The notes beneath the pieces were generated by a model that searched no databases, was not told the origin of the DNA, and saw nothing but the letters and a program-made list of their open reading frames with translations. Shown here piece after piece: positions 1 through 9,359 of a stretch of 64,000 nt of DNA (position 1 is its first letter; each line of letters begins with the position of its first letter). Both the position numbers and the translations under genes were made by a program. This DNA comes from Hyphomicrobiales bacterium (GTDB lineage: Bacteria > Pseudomonadota > Alphaproteobacteria > Rhizobiales > Rhizobiaceae), in assembly GCA_900473915.1 (NCBI GenBank), contig UCNG01000020.1, positions 334,318 to 398,317 of the forward strand, read 5' to 3'.

Positions 1-22
1 CCATTCCAAGCAGTACTGTCAT
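1..22 (-). CDS. 5' end of an unidentified gene running off the window
   Basis: An ATG on the minus strand at 22-20 follows a good Shine-Dalgarno (AGGAG, 8 nt upstream) and opens MTVLLGM before the window ends. It lies downstream of lspA on the same strand, about 300 nt away. Too little is present to name it. In related genomes I recall an M16-type peptidase after lspA, but nothing visible here tests that. Confidence 0.4.
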
Positions 23-323
23 GATGATGGCTCCTGATTTGCCTATTCCCGTATTCCTGAATGGCTTTCCCACTGATATTTCAGCGAGAGCCGCCAATTC
101 CAGCCTTCGTCCGCCCTGATTGAAAGGACGGGCGTCCAGTTCGGCCGAAGCATTACAGATTCAGTGCTACGCGAGGATGACAGAAGCATGTCACCAATGT
201 GTCAATTCGAGTGGCCGGACCTTATCCCCTTCAAAAAGCTTTTAATTTCACGCGATCAAATTATGCGAAAGGCAGAAACTGTTCAAGCCGTCCCGTCAGC
301 GGGTGGTCGTCAGCGGGTGGCTG
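23..323. other. Intergenic region without a supported gene
   Basis: About 300 nt between lspA and the next minus-strand gene. It holds no convincing coding frame. Its only clear structure is the short tandem repeat at its right end. The leader and promoter of the gene starting at 22 should lie here, but no clear -35/-10 pair stands out. Confidence 0.5.
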
Positions 324-334
324 TCAGCGGGTGG
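295..334. repeat. Minisatellite: three copies of a 14-bp unit at the 3' end of lspA
   Basis: GTCAGCGGGTGG occurs at 295-306, 309-320 and 323-334, giving a 14-bp period with two variable spacer bases. The last unit overlaps the lspA stop codon (324-326). Entering from lspA, the first unit met already carries the stop, so a change in copy number should not alter the protein. Confidence 0.85.
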
Positions 335-806
335 CCCGCTCGCGCCGCCAGCCGAGAAATTCTTCCAGAATGATAAGCCCAGCGCCGATGGTTATGAACG
401 TATCGGCGAGGTTGAAAACAGCGAATGACCATGTCGGCAGGTGGAACAGGATATAATCGACCACATAGCCATGCATCACACGGTCGATGAGATTGCCGAT
501 TGCACCGCCAACGACCAGCGCGAAACCGTAGCGCGCGAGAATGCGGTCCGGCGCGTTGGTCCACCACAGGTAAAGCACGAACAGGATAACTGCGGCGGTG
601 ATTGCCACCAGTCCCCAATCATGCAGCCAGGCGAGCATGGAAAAGGCGATGCCTTCATTGTGCGTCCGGAACAATGCGAGGAATGGCAGCAGGTCGATCT
701 GCTGGCCGTAGCCCATCCGTGTTTCCACCAGATGCTTGACGCCCTGATCGATCAGCACCGTGAGGATGACGACAAAAAGCGAGGACCAGACCGCATGCCG
801 CTTCAT
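324..806 (-). CDS. lspA: Lipoprotein signal peptidase (signal peptidase II)
   Basis: LspA is the inner-membrane aspartyl protease that removes the signal peptide of diacylated prolipoproteins after Lgt. The 160-residue length is normal. Four hydrophobic segments are visible (about 7-24, 57-81, 92-107 and 127-149). The two family motifs are present: NLIDR followed by VVDY, with catalytic Asp117, and FNLADT, with Asp135. The ATG lies 2 nt downstream of the TrmH-family gene, so the two are probably co-transcribed. A tandem repeat overlaps the stop codon. Confidence 0.95.
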   Translation of the reverse strand: MKRHAVWSSLFVVILTVLIDQGVKHLVETRMGYGQQIDLLPFLALFRTHNEGIAFSMLAWLHDWGLVAITAAVILFVLYLWWTNAPDRILARYGFALVVGGAIGNLIDRVMHGYVVDYILFHLPTWSFAVFNLADTFITIGAGLIILEEFLGWRRERATR

Positions 807-808
807 CC

Positions 809-1669
809 CTAAGCCCTTTCATCGAGCGTGAGCGCGTCGCGACGAATTTCGTACAGCATGACGCCGGTGGCAATTGCGAGATTAAGAGAATCTGCACGTC
901 CTGCCTGGGGAATGCGGGCTAGCTTGTCGCACGTATCGGCAAGGCTGTCCGGCAGGCCCTGCTGTTCGTTGCCCATCATCAAGACCACGGGTTTGTTGGC
1001 ATAGGGAATGGTGCGGTAGTCGACGGCGCCTTTCAGATGGGTGCCGACGACAAGGCCGGAAACGCCTTTGCGCCAGTTGAGAAAATCGGCTTCACTCACC
1101 TTGTAGAGCGGCATGGAAAAGACCGAGCCCATGGTGGCGCGCACGGTTTCCAGCGAATAGGGATCGGTGGTGTCGCCAATCAGAATAACGCCCTTGGCGC
1201 CAACCGCATCGGCGGTACGGATGACGGTGCCAAGATTGCCGGGGTCGCGCACGCGGTCGAGCGCGATATAAACGTCGTTGCCTTTCGGCTTGAGGCTTGC
1301 AAGCGGGCGATATTGCTGCTCGAAGACGCCAACCACCATTTGCGGATTATCACGCCGCGTAATGGCGGCCATGATCTTTTCGGTCACTTCCAGCACCAGT
1401 CCGCCCTTGGCGAATGTGCGGGCGGCAACCTGCTCGACCATTTTGTTGCCCTTGCCGGATTTGGCGAAAACCAGCGTCTTGATGCGCCAGTCTTGTTCCA
1501 GCGCGTCGATGACAAGCTTCAGCCCTTCGGCCAGGAACACGCCCTGCTGGTCACGGAATTTTTTCAGCGCCAGCGAGCGAAGGTCCTTCACAATGGGATT
1601 GGTAAGGCTGGTAACTTCCTTGACCTGACCCACCCGGGGGCTTTTGGAAAAATCGTCGTCACGGCTCAT
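809..1669 (-). CDS. TrmH/SpoU-family RNA 2'-O-ribose methyltransferase
   Basis: A 286-residue SPOUT-class methyltransferase, expected to transfer a methyl group from SAM to a ribose 2'-OH in rRNA or tRNA. An N-terminal substrate-binding region (about 20-95, with [16 protein letters not shown]) precedes the catalytic knot. The SpoU motifs are [24 protein letters not shown] and [15 protein letters not shown]. The start overlaps the stop of the upstream methylase by 4 bp (ATGA), which suggests translational coupling. The RNA target cannot be read from the sequence. Confidence 0.88.
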   Translation of the reverse strand: MSRDDDFSKSPRVGQVKEVTSLTNPIVKDLRSLALKKFRDQQGVFLAEGLKLVIDALEQDWRIKTLVFAKSGKGNKMVEQVAARTFAKGGLVLEVTEKIMAAITRRDNPQMVVGVFEQQYRPLASLKPKGNDVYIALDRVRDPGNLGTVIRTADAVGAKGVILIGDTTDPYSLETVRATMGSVFSMPLYKVSEADFLNWRKGVSGLVVGTHLKGAVDYRTIPYANKPVVLMMGNEQQGLPDSLADTCDKLARIPQAGRADSLNLAIATGVMLYEIRRDALTLDERA

Positions 1670-2790
1670 TTGGCTACCCAGCGGCTGAACATGGAAGTGG
1701 AAAGTGCGCGTCCTGCCGCCCGTTCACGCAGGATAAGTTCACCCGATTCGACTGTCCCGCCAAGGCCGGTGAAACGGTCGCGCATCAGCTCGTGAATGGC
1801 GAAGAAGGATGCGCGGATGGAATAGGCTGTCAGGATGACGGCGAGCGGCTTTGGCGTCAGGATCGACCGGCATGTATCCACCATGGCAGGCAGATGCTCG
1901 AACAGTTGCCAGACCTCGCCGCTCGGGCCGCGTCCATAGGCCGGCGGATCAAGCAGGATGATGTCATAGAAGCTGCCGCGCCGCTCCTCGCGCTGCACGA
2001 ATTTCATCGCATCTTCGCAAATCCAGCGGACCGGCTTGTCGGAAAGCCCGGCCATTTCCTGATTTTCACGCGCCCATAAGATGGCTTTCTTGGATGCGTC
2101 CACATGGGTCACTTCCGCGCCGGCCCGTGCAGCCACCAGCGAGGCCACGCCCGTATAGCCAAAAAGATTGAGCACCTTCACGCTGCGTCCGGACTTTACA
2201 CCTTCGCGGATAAGCCCGTCCATGAATGACCAGTGCGCGGCCTGTTCGGGGAACACGCCGACATGGCGGAATGAGGTGAACCGGCCATGAAAGGAAATAC
2301 CATCGTGCTGCATCGGCCATGTTTCACCGAGCGGCACTTTCGGGAACGCCCAGCGCCCCATGCCTTCCTCATCGGTGTTGCCGGTGAAGACAGCGTCCGC
2401 CTGATCCCACTCTTTTTGCGGCAGGCTCGGCAGCCAGATCGCCTGACCTTCCGGGCGCACGATGCGATAGGGGCCATACTGCTCGAGCTTCAACCCGTTG
2501 CCGCTGTCGAGGAGCGCATAATCAGGCGACGGTTCCGTTTCGAGAATGAGCGGCAGTCTTTCCCCCGGACGCGCACCGGCATACGGCTTGATTTCGCGAA
2601 GCGGGGTAACGGGCTTGTCGTCTGCGGGCTTGGGTGCAGCCTTGGCGAATTGCGGGCGCGGCTTTTTGAAGGACGAACCTTTGTTATCAAATTTACCTTC
2701 AGGACGCGGCGCATCATGTCTCGCGCGCTCGAAACTGCGTTCCTGCTTGCCGCCCGACGGCTTTTTGCCTTTTCCCTTTGGCGCTTTCAC
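1666..2790 (-). CDS. Class I SAM-dependent methyltransferase, RlmI-like
   Basis: Probable rRNA cytosine methyltransferase of the RlmI type. A Lys/Arg-rich, low-complexity tail of about 70 residues precedes the enzyme core. The core has the SAM-binding motif VLNLFGYTGVASL, an acidic loop VDASKKA and the catalytic-loop motif LDPPAYGRG. I place the start at GTG 2790, which has GGAG 6 nt upstream (374 aa). A TTG at 2802 would add 4 residues but lacks a ribosome site. It heads the lspA cluster. The exact target base is inferred from the family only. Confidence 0.8.
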   Translation of the reverse strand: MKAPKGKGKKPSGGKQERSFERARHDAPRPEGKFDNKGSSFKKPRPQFAKAAPKPADDKPVTPLREIKPYAGARPGERLPLILETEPSPDYALLDSGNGLKLEQYGPYRIVRPEGQAIWLPSLPQKEWDQADAVFTGNTDEEGMGRWAFPKVPLGETWPMQHDGISFHGRFTSFRHVGVFPEQAAHWSFMDGLIREGVKSGRSVKVLNLFGYTGVASLVAARAGAEVTHVDASKKAILWARENQEMAGLSDKPVRWICEDAMKFVQREERRGSFYDIILLDPPAYGRGPSGEVWQLFEHLPAMVDTCRSILTPKPLAVILTAYSIRASFFAIHELMRDRFTGLGGTVESGELILRERAAGRALSTSMFSRWVAK

Positions 2791-2892
2791 CCGAAACTCC
2801 AATCATCGTGATTGGGTCTAGGTAGGATAAACAGCGCCGGTGCGAAAGGGGAAAACGTCGTCCAATCGCGCACAAAAGGCTTTTCAAGGCAC

Positions 2893-2921
2893 GAAACCCG
2901 GAAGTTTTGCTTCCGGGTTCG
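2893..2921 (-). terminator. Hairpin terminator of the sppA-ihfB-lapA group
   Basis: A 10-bp perfect stem (AACCCGGAAG at 2895-2904, its complement at 2910-2919) with a 5-nt loop lies just past the lapA-like stop codon. The minus-strand transcript has only a short T run (TTTCG) after it, so termination may be partial. Confidence 0.5.
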
Positions 2922-2936
2922 AGAATGACGGCCGTT

Positions 2937-3260
2937 TCAGGAATTCACGACCGATATATTGCGCTTTTCGGCGGCTGTGCTGCGCTCAAGCAGGCGAGCC
3001 GCCTCCTGCTTGTACATCCGCTCCTTGCGTCGATGCTTGCCCTGCGTGAGCCACGTCACCAGAGAACCGATGACAACGCCAAGAAGGAGCGCACCAAAAA
3101 GCCACAGGAACAGAGGCGCATTATAGGATAGCGCCGGATTGCCCGGATTGAACGGATCGACCGTGAATTGCACCGACGCGCGATTGGCAACCGACAACGC
3201 AATCAGAACGACGGCGAGCGGTACGAGAACGATGATGGCGATGATGCGTTTTGCCGCCAT
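2937..3260 (-). CDS. LapA-domain (DUF1049) inner-membrane protein
   Basis: A 107-residue protein with two transmembrane helices (about 5-23 and 46-68) and a basic cytoplasmic tail (KHRRKERMYKQEAARLL). This is the LapA/DUF1049 layout. In E. coli, LapA works with LapB in controlling LPS synthesis through LpxC turnover; the role here is inferred. I use ATG 3260, since an upstream in-frame ATG would extend into the ihfB coding region. It starts 8 nt after ihfB on the same strand, so it is probably co-transcribed. Confidence 0.75.
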   Translation of the reverse strand: MAAKRIIAIIVLVPLAVVLIALSVANRASVQFTVDPFNPGNPALSYNAPLFLWLFGALLLGVVIGSLVTWLTQGKHRRKERMYKQEAARLLERSTAAEKRNISVVNS

Positions 3261-3268
3261 AGCGTCTA

Positions 3269-3553
3269 TCAGACTGCGCCGTTGAGACGGTCGCGCAGTT
3301 CCTTGCCGGTCTTGAAGAAGGGAACCCACTTTTCTTCCACGTCCACCGTTTCACCGGTACGCGGATTGCGGCCACTGCGGGCAGGGCGGTTTTTCACCGA
3401 AAAGGCGCCAAAGCCACGCAGCTCAACGCGATTGCCTTCGGCAAGTGCATTGGTGATCTCGTCGAATACCGCGCCCACGATGTTTTCGACATCGCGCTGA
3501 AAGAGATGCGGATTGCGGCTGGCGATAATCTGAACGAGTTCCGATTTGATCAC
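3269..3553 (-). CDS. ihfB: Integration host factor subunit beta
   Basis: IHF-beta pairs with IHF-alpha to bend DNA in recombination, replication and sigma-54-dependent promoters. From GTG 3553 ([17 protein letters not shown]) the protein has 94 residues, the usual length. An ATG at 3586 would add 11 atypical residues. The DNA-binding arm [13 protein letters not shown] and the motif ELRGFGAF are intact. A GGGG-rich ribosome site precedes the GTG. The gene lies between sppA and the lapA-like gene, an order common in alphaproteobacteria. Confidence 0.93.
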   Translation of the reverse strand: MIKSELVQIIASRNPHLFQRDVENIVGAVFDEITNALAEGNRVELRGFGAFSVKNRPARSGRNPRTGETVDVEEKWVPFFKTGKELRDRLNGAV

Positions 3554-3625
3554 GGCTTTAAACCCCTGTTCTTCTGTTTGTTTCATCCGGCAGCTACCGG
3601 ATATTGTTCGTGTGCCCGGCTGGCG

Positions 3626-4597
3626 TCAATTCGCTTCAGGCGTACCGTCAACGTGCCAAACCGAAAGAAGTCCGTCAAGAAAGATGCGCTCCCTGGCGAT
3701 CTGCTTCAACATGCCATCGGCTTCCTGCGGCACGCCGATAAGGCGCGCACCGGCGTGAATGATGAGATCGCGCAGGGAAAAACCGGTTTCACCGCCGACC
3801 GGTTTCCATTCCAGGCGAGGCAGATCCTTCGACAGCCCCTTGCCTGCAAGCCAGGCCACGGCTTCCTCTTCACCGCCCAACCCGTCGATCAGCTTTTTGT
3901 CCAGCGCCTGCCGTCCGGTAAAAACCGCACCATTGGCAAGTGCGAGTGCCTGTTCATGCGTGAAAGAACGGCGTTTCTCGACAATATCGACGAACCACGC
4001 ATAGGAATCCATGATCATGTTGCTGATCATGCCCTTGGCCTCTTCGCTGGCCGGGCTGAAATAATTGGGTTCCGCCTTGAGCGGCGAAGACTTGATGGTT
4101 TCAACCTTCACGCCGATCGTATCGAGCAGCTTCGAGACGTCGGGATATTGAAACAGAACCCCGATGGAGCCGACGATGGATGTCTGTCGCGCGATGATGT
4201 GATCGGATGCGCTGGCAATCATGTAACCGGCGGAGGCCGCGAGCGTGCCCACCTGTGTCACGACCGGCTTTTTCTCGGCAATCTTGCGCACGGCTTCGAA
4301 AATGGCTTCGCCGCCAACCGTCGTTCCGCCCGGCGAATCGAGAACCAGAATCACGCCCTTGACGGCATCGTCCTTGGCGATCTTGTCGAGGCGCTTCAGC
4401 AACTCCTCATTCTCGAAGATGGTGCCCTCGATGCGAACCTTGGCGATATGCGGCTGGCTGAAATTCGCGCCGCGCATGGACCATGAAGCGAAGACGGCAA
4501 TCACGGCTGCGATCAGAAGAAGGAAGGCTGCACGCCAGACCGTCAGCTTTCTGCGCAGTTTGCGGCGTTCGATGATTGCTTCGGCGTCTTGAGCCAT
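3626..4597 (-). CDS. sppA: Signal peptide peptidase SppA (S49 family, short form)
   Basis: A membrane-anchored serine protease that degrades cleaved signal peptides. It has 323 residues, the short single-domain form. One transmembrane anchor lies at about 21-38. The nucleophile is Ser122 in GTLAASAGYM and the general base is probably Lys174 in SSPLKAEPN; the 52-residue spacing fits the Ser/Lys dyad of short SppA proteins. The motif VLDSPGGT marks the oxyanion region. It is the first gene of the sppA-ihfB-lapA group. Confidence 0.92.
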   Translation of the reverse strand: MAQDAEAIIERRKLRRKLTVWRAAFLLLIAAVIAVFASWSMRGANFSQPHIAKVRIEGTIFENEELLKRLDKIAKDDAVKGVILVLDSPGGTTVGGEAIFEAVRKIAEKKPVVTQVGTLAASAGYMIASASDHIIARQTSIVGSIGVLFQYPDVSKLLDTIGVKVETIKSSPLKAEPNYFSPASEEAKGMISNMIMDSYAWFVDIVEKRRSFTHEQALALANGAVFTGRQALDKKLIDGLGGEEEAVAWLAGKGLSKDLPRLEWKPVGGETGFSLRDLIIHAGARLIGVPQEADGMLKQIARERIFLDGLLSVWHVDGTPEAN

Positions 4598-5075
4598 TCC
4601 CGTCCATCCATTGGTTCAAATAGCGTGGTTTGCGCTTGGCATTCACCTTTTGCCTCGAATGAGGGCACGCGGCAAGTATCTTCGAAAAACGGGACTGACC
4701 GGCAATCGTTCGTGTTTCGCGAAATGCTCCGCTGTCTGGATGTATATTGTAATGACGCTGCGCGCGATTCCCGGTTTGCTGTCAGCTCAGCTTTCATGGT
4801 GGCATCACGCCCGGCTGTAATTCGGTCCGGATTTGTGATATCAAAGAGTTGATTAGCATTCCATCAGGGATCGATGGAGTGAAAATTGGGCTGAATTATC
4901 AAAGGCATAATCCGCTCCTGCTCTTTATTTCCGAGGCGGGTGTGGTGTTTTGCGCGGTATAAAGCTATTGAGCAACCGACTATTTCACCCCAAATAAACC
5001 TTATTGAAATGAAAAAGCGCGACACGGACGCGCCGCTTATTGAATTCTACGAGCCGTCAAGGAACTGAACGCCGC
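4598..5075. other. Divergent intergenic region, sppA/lptC
   Basis: About 480 nt between the divergent starts of sppA and lptC. The right part (about 4,840-5,040) is AT-rich and is the likely site of the lptC promoter. I see no credible gene, and the short open frames lack ribosome sites and family motifs. Confidence 0.5.
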
Positions 5076-5789
5076 ATGACCGTCGATACCACAAATAGCC
5101 ATGCGCCGCACAGCGCGACCGCTCAAGGTCGCGGCATAGGCAGTGTGCGTTTTGGTGCGTCGGAGAAGGCCGAGACGCTTTTTCATGCCGCGCAGCGCCA
5201 TTCGGTTCGTGTCCGTGTCTTGAAGACCGCTCTTCCGGTCGCCGCTATTATCGTGGCGGCTGTATTCTCATGGTACACGTTTCTGGCCACGCCGAACACG
5301 CCCATTAAGGTGGAAGTGAATAATGGCGGCGAAAGCGGCAAGCTCGTCATGACGAGCCCGCATCTGAACGGATACACCAAGGATAATCGCCTTTATTCGA
5401 TGACTGCTGCCAAGGCGACGCAGGATGCGAAGAACAGCGGAGCGATTTCGCTTGAAGGCATTTCCGCCGAACTGCCGGTTGGCGAAAAGGGCATGGCAAA
5501 GGTCGAGGCAACGTCGGGTGTTTACGACAACGCCAATGGACGTTTGCAACTTGATAAGGACTTTACTGTTACGACAGATGATGGTTTGCGTGCAGTGATG
5601 CATTCCGCGGACGTCAATCTCAAGAGCGGGCAGATCACGACCGACAAGCCCGTCGATATCCGCAGCGGCAGCACGCATATTCTGGCCGACAGCATGCAGG
5701 TCAAGGACAACGGCAAGGTTCTTATTTTCGAGAACAAGGTTCGAATGACTGTTGACGGCAGCGTTGTTTCGCCCAACAAGGCTCCCTGA
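5076..5789 (+). CDS. lptC: LPS export protein LptC
   Basis: The bitopic inner-membrane protein that takes LPS from LptBFG and hands it to LptA. The 237 residues include a cytoplasmic tail of about 45 residues, a single transmembrane helix (LPVAAIIVAAVFSWYTF) and a periplasmic beta-jellyroll with typical repeats (MTSPHLNGYTKDNRLY). ATG 5076 is preferred to an in-frame TTG at 5040; AAGGA lies 12 nt upstream. It is first in the lptC-lptA-lptB-rpoN series, although a repeat-filled gap separates it from lptA. Confidence 0.9.
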   Translation: MTVDTTNSHAPHSATAQGRGIGSVRFGASEKAETLFHAAQRHSVRVRVLKTALPVAAIIVAAVFSWYTFLATPNTPIKVEVNNGGESGKLVMTSPHLNGYTKDNRLYSMTAAKATQDAKNSGAISLEGISAELPVGEKGMAKVEATSGVYDNANGRLQLDKDFTVTTDDGLRAVMHSADVNLKSGQITTDKPVDIRSGSTHILADSMQVKDNGKVLIFENKVRMTVDGSVVSPNKAP

Positions 5790-5851
5790 AAAGGGCGCTG
5801 ATTTGAGGATAGGGAAGCGTTCGGGCCGATTTTTATCTGTGCGGACGCTTG

Positions 5852-6006
5852 AGTGCATTCTGAAGCCGGTTTTTGGACCGAAATGTGCTCGAAAACAAAT
5901 TGTTAGAGCGTGATTCTGATGCAATCGGAATGCTACAGGCTCTAAACCGCTTTTTTGATCGCATTTTGCGATGCCGAATGTTCCCATTTGGACGCAAAGT
6001 GCTTAA
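5852..6006. repeat. Degenerate composite copy of the Rhizobiales palindromic repeat
   Basis: The lptC-lptA gap is filled by diverged repeat halves: GTGCATTCTGAAGCCGGTTT, then TTAGAGCGTGATTCTGATGC ending in GGCTCTAA, then an inverted GCATTTTGCGATGCC segment. It matches the intact copies elsewhere in layout but with many changes, so it looks like an old insertion. Confidence 0.6.
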
Positions 6007-6067
6007 GGTTGCGTCTGACCGCATATCGGCTGAGGGATGGTCGAATGCTTCGGGGAGCTGAAGATAT

Positions 6068-6718
6068 ATGGAACGCGAGACGGGCAAGATGAACAAGGGT
6101 ACAATGGCCCGCACTTTGCGGATGGGATTTGCAGTTCTGGCGCTCGGGCTTGTCGCGGCTCCGGCAGCTTCTCTGGCACAGGAAGGCGCGGCCGTGAACG
6201 GCCTGAAGCTTTCCAACAGCAAGGCCCCCGTCAAGATCGACGCTGACAAGCTGGAAATGCGCGACAAGGAAGGCGTTGCCGTCTTCACTGGCAATGTTGC
6301 CGTTTCGCAGGGCGATGCCCTGCTGAAGGCGGGCCAGATGACGGTCTACTACAACAAGGCCAAGAAAGACGGCGAGGCGCAGGCGCCTGAACCGGCAAGT
6401 GCTGGCGTCGGCGGCCTTGATTCGTCGAGCATCGATCACATCGACATTTCGGGAAAAGTTTATCTCAAGTCGGGCACGCAGGTCGCAACCGGCGATACGG
6501 GCCGTTATGACGCCAAGAACCAGGTGATGGTTCTTCAGGGACAGAAAGTGGTCCTGACCGATGGCGATAATGTCGTGACCGGCTGCAAGCTGACGGCGCA
6601 TCTTGATACGGGTCGCGCCAATGTCGAGAGCTGCAAGGGACAGTCCAAGGGTCGCGTGTCGATCATCATGGCTCCGAAAGATCAACAGCAGGGCGGCGCT
6701 GCGCCCAAGCAGAACTGA
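6068..6718 (+). CDS. lptA: LPS transport periplasmic protein LptA (OstA family)
   Basis: The periplasmic bridge protein of LPS transport. It has 216 residues: a basic N-terminus, a signal peptide (MGFAVLALGLVAAPAASLAQ, cleavage near residue 38) and an OstA-like beta-jellyroll (ADKLEMRDKEGVAVFTGNV). GGGGAG stands upstream of ATG 6068; ATG 6089 is a possible shorter start and gives the same mature protein. It sits 11 nt before lptB. Confidence 0.9.
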   Translation: MERETGKMNKGTMARTLRMGFAVLALGLVAAPAASLAQEGAAVNGLKLSNSKAPVKIDADKLEMRDKEGVAVFTGNVAVSQGDALLKAGQMTVYYNKAKKDGEAQAPEPASAGVGGLDSSSIDHIDISGKVYLKSGTQVATGDTGRYDAKNQVMVLQGQKVVLTDGDNVVTGCKLTAHLDTGRANVESCKGQSKGRVSIIMAPKDQQQGGAAPKQN

Positions 6719-6729
6719 CCGGAGCAGGC

Positions 6730-7569
6730 GTGGGATTGTTCTGGAACAAGAAAGCCGACGGGCCGCAAGCCGCATCGCAGAATGTGAACGCACCATCCGA
6801 TGTGGCGGGCGCCATGCCCGGCCAGCCGGGTAAGTCGGCGCGTCTCAAGGGAACGCTGGTGGCGCGCGGTCTTTGCAAGAGCTATCGTGGACGGCAGGTC
6901 GTCAATGGCGTGTCGTTCGGCGTGCGTGCGGGCGAGGCAGTCGGCATTCTGGGTCCGAACGGTGCAGGCAAGACCACCTGTTTCTATATGGTGACCGGTC
7001 TTGTTCCGGCTGATGCAGGCTCCATCGAGATCGACGGTTTCGATGTCACATCGATGCCGATGTATCGCCGTTCCCGTCTTGGCATCGGCTATCTGCCGCA
7101 GGAAGCCTCCATTTTTCGCGGCCTCTCGGTGGAAAACAACATCAAGGCCGTGCTGGAAGTGGTGGAAAAGGATCGTTCCAAGCGCGCCTCCGAGCTGGAT
7201 GCGCTTCTGGAAGAGTTTCACATCGCTCATTTGCGCAAGGCACCCGCCATTTCGCTTTCCGGCGGTGAGCGCCGCCGTCTCGAAATTGCGCGCGCGCTTG
7301 CCTCGCGCCCGAACTTCATGCTGCTCGATGAGCCTTTTGCTGGCGTCGATCCGATTGCCGTTTCGGATATCCAGCAGCTTGTCCGTCATCTGACGAGCCG
7401 CGGCATCGGCGTGTTGATTACCGACCATAATGTGCGTGAAACGCTCGGCCTTATCGACCGCGCCTACATTATTCACGCCGGTCAGGTGCTGACGCATGGC
7501 CGTCCCGCTGAGATTGTCGCCAACCCGGATGTGCGCAGGCTCTATCTCGGCGACCAGTTCACTCTTTAA
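6730..7569 (+). CDS. lptB: LPS export ABC transporter ATP-binding protein LptB
   Basis: The cytoplasmic ATPase that powers LPS extraction by LptFG. The start is GTG 6730 with GGAG close upstream. The 279 residues have Walker A GPNGAGKT (75-82), the signature LSGGERRRLEIARAL, Walker B FMLLDEPFAGVDP and the H-loop TDHNVRET. An N-terminal extension of about 40 residues, typical of rhizobial LptB, precedes the domain. lptF and lptG are not in the window. Confidence 0.95.
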   Translation: MGLFWNKKADGPQAASQNVNAPSDVAGAMPGQPGKSARLKGTLVARGLCKSYRGRQVVNGVSFGVRAGEAVGILGPNGAGKTTCFYMVTGLVPADAGSIEIDGFDVTSMPMYRRSRLGIGYLPQEASIFRGLSVENNIKAVLEVVEKDRSKRASELDALLEEFHIAHLRKAPAISLSGGERRRLEIARALASRPNFMLLDEPFAGVDPIAVSDIQQLVRHLTSRGIGVLITDHNVRETLGLIDRAYIIHAGQVLTHGRPAEIVANPDVRRLYLGDQFTL

Positions 7570-7570
7570 A

Positions 7571-7606
7571 GCGCCATTGATCTGAATGAATTCAGATCCC
7601 CGCTCC
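7571..7606. repeat. Half copy of the palindromic repeat after lptB
   Basis: GATCTGAAT (7579-7587) and its complement ATTCAGATC (7590-7598) form a near-perfect palindrome framed by AGCGCC and CGCTC. It resembles the second half of the composite repeats at 12,513 and 48,760. It begins right after the lptB stop and may act as a transcript-end hairpin. Confidence 0.6.
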
Positions 7607-7817
7607 AGATTCTCCCGTTGTAAGCATCATTGGCGGGCGCGAAATAGGCGTGCGTGCCATGATTCGCGCCGCTTCTACCGCGACTAATTTCCCTTTTGCC
7701 TGGAAAGCGCGCATTCTGAATTGACAAGCAAGGTTCATACCAGTTTTCATTCAGCCTGGCCGGAACATGTGGTTCTTGGCGGTGGGCAAGGGTGAAACAG
7801 GGGAGATAACGCGTTCC

Positions 7818-9359
7818 ATGGCTTTGTCGCCCAAGCTCGATTTTCGTCAATCTCAATCGCTGGTCATGACCCCCCAGCTAATGCAGTCGATCAAGCTGCT
7901 GCAGATGACGCATGTTGAGCTTGAACAGTTTCTCGACGGTGAAATCGAAAGAAATCCGCTGCTGGACCGAATTGAGGCAGCAAATGATGATTTTTCGAGC
8001 GCGGACCCTGTGCCGGAAGGTGCCGAAACTGGCGGAGACGAACTTGCATCCGACGACATACCTGACGGCGACTGGTTCAAAACGGATGCTTCGGACGACG
8101 CCGAAAATCTCGCATCCACTTTCGACAGTTCGCTTGAGAACATCTTCCCCGACGATCCGGGACGTTTTGACGAAGTCGGCCCCGATCTGGCTGCGCAATG
8201 GAAATCGTCAACCGGCGACGGATATGTTGCGGGCGGCGGTTATGACATTGACCAGGTCACGGCAAGCCGGGTTTCACTGAGCGAGCACGTGGCGGAACAG
8301 ATCGCGCTGACTTTTTCCGGTGTGACAGACCGGTTTATCGCGACAGCGCTTGCCGACGCGCTGGATGAGAGCGGCTATCTGCGTGTCGATATTGTCGGGC
8401 TCGCCCAGAATCTGGGCGTGGAAACGGCAGAGGTCGACCATATTCTTGGTATCGTGCAAACCTTTGATCCGCCCGGTCTTTTTGCCCGCGACCTGCGGGA
8501 GTGCCTGGCAATCCAGCTGCGCCTCAAGGACCGTTTCGATCCGGCCATGGAAGCTTTGATCGACAATCTCGATCTTCTGGCGCGGCGGGATTTCGCGACG
8601 CTCAAGAAGCTGTGCGGCGTCGATCAGGCCGATATTCTCGATATGCTGACCGAAATCCGCATGCTTGATCCGAAGCCGGGTGCCTTGTTCGAAATTTCCG
8701 TCGCCGATGCCATCGTGCCGGATGCACTGGTGACGCCCTCGCGTGACGGTGGCTGGGCTATCGAACTCAATCCAGCCGCGATGCCCCGTCTCATCGTCAA
8801 CAATGAATATTATGCGGAGGTAAGCGCTTCCGTGAAGGCCGAGGAAAAAGCGTTTCTCTCGGATTGCATGCAGACGGCGAACTGGCTCATGCGCAGCCTC
8901 GACCAGCGCGCGCGCACAATCCTCAAGGTTACGCAGGAAATCGTCCGGCAGCAGGACGCCTTTCTGCGCCACGGGGTGACCCATTTGAAGCCGCTCAATC
9001 TGCGCATTGTCGCCGATGCTGTCGGCATGCATGAATCGACCATCAGCCGCGTCACCGCTAACAAGTTCATGGCCACGCCGCGCGGCGTGTTTGAACTGCG
9101 TTATTTCTTTACCGCCTCCATCGCTTCGTCGGAGGGCGGCGACGCCCATTCGTCTGAAAGCGTGCGCCATCGTATCCGCCAGATGATTGACGCCGAAGCG
9201 CCCGAAGACGTGCTTTCTGATGACGCCATCGTGGATGCGCTGAAGAAGGACGGTGTGGATATCGCGCGAAGAACCGTCGCAAAATATAGGGAATCGATGA
9301 ATATTGCTTCATCAGTTCAGCGCAGGCGTGAAAAGAAGGCAAGATTGTCAGCTTCCTGA
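7818..9359 (+). CDS. rpoN: RNA polymerase sigma-54 factor
   Basis: The alternative sigma factor for enhancer-dependent promoters (nitrogen and other regulons). It has 513 residues from ATG 7818 (MALSPKLDFRQ). An upstream ATG at 7767 would add 17 residues that do not look like sigma-54. Region I is Gln/Leu-rich (SLVMTPQLMQSIKLLQM), an acidic region II follows, and the C-terminal half holds the helix-turn-helix HESTISRVTANKF and the RpoN box ARRTVAKYRESM. The neighbours hpf and ptsN follow as in many proteobacteria, but here about 800 nt away. Confidence 0.97.
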   Translation: MALSPKLDFRQSQSLVMTPQLMQSIKLLQMTHVELEQFLDGEIERNPLLDRIEAANDDFSSADPVPEGAETGGDELASDDIPDGDWFKTDASDDAENLASTFDSSLENIFPDDPGRFDEVGPDLAAQWKSSTGDGYVAGGGYDIDQVTASRVSLSEHVAEQIALTFSGVTDRFIATALADALDESGYLRVDIVGLAQNLGVETAEVDHILGIVQTFDPPGLFARDLRECLAIQLRLKDRFDPAMEALIDNLDLLARRDFATLKKLCGVDQADILDMLTEIRMLDPKPGALFEISVADAIVPDALVTPSRDGGWAIELNPAAMPRLIVNNEYYAEVSASVKAEEKAFLSDCMQTANWLMRSLDQRARTILKVTQEIVRQQDAFLRHGVTHLKPLNLRIVADAVGMHESTISRVTANKFMATPRGVFELRYFFTASIASSEGGDAHSSESVRHRIRQMIDAEAPEDVLSDDAIVDALKKDGVDIARRTVAKYRESMNIASSVQRRREKKARLSAS

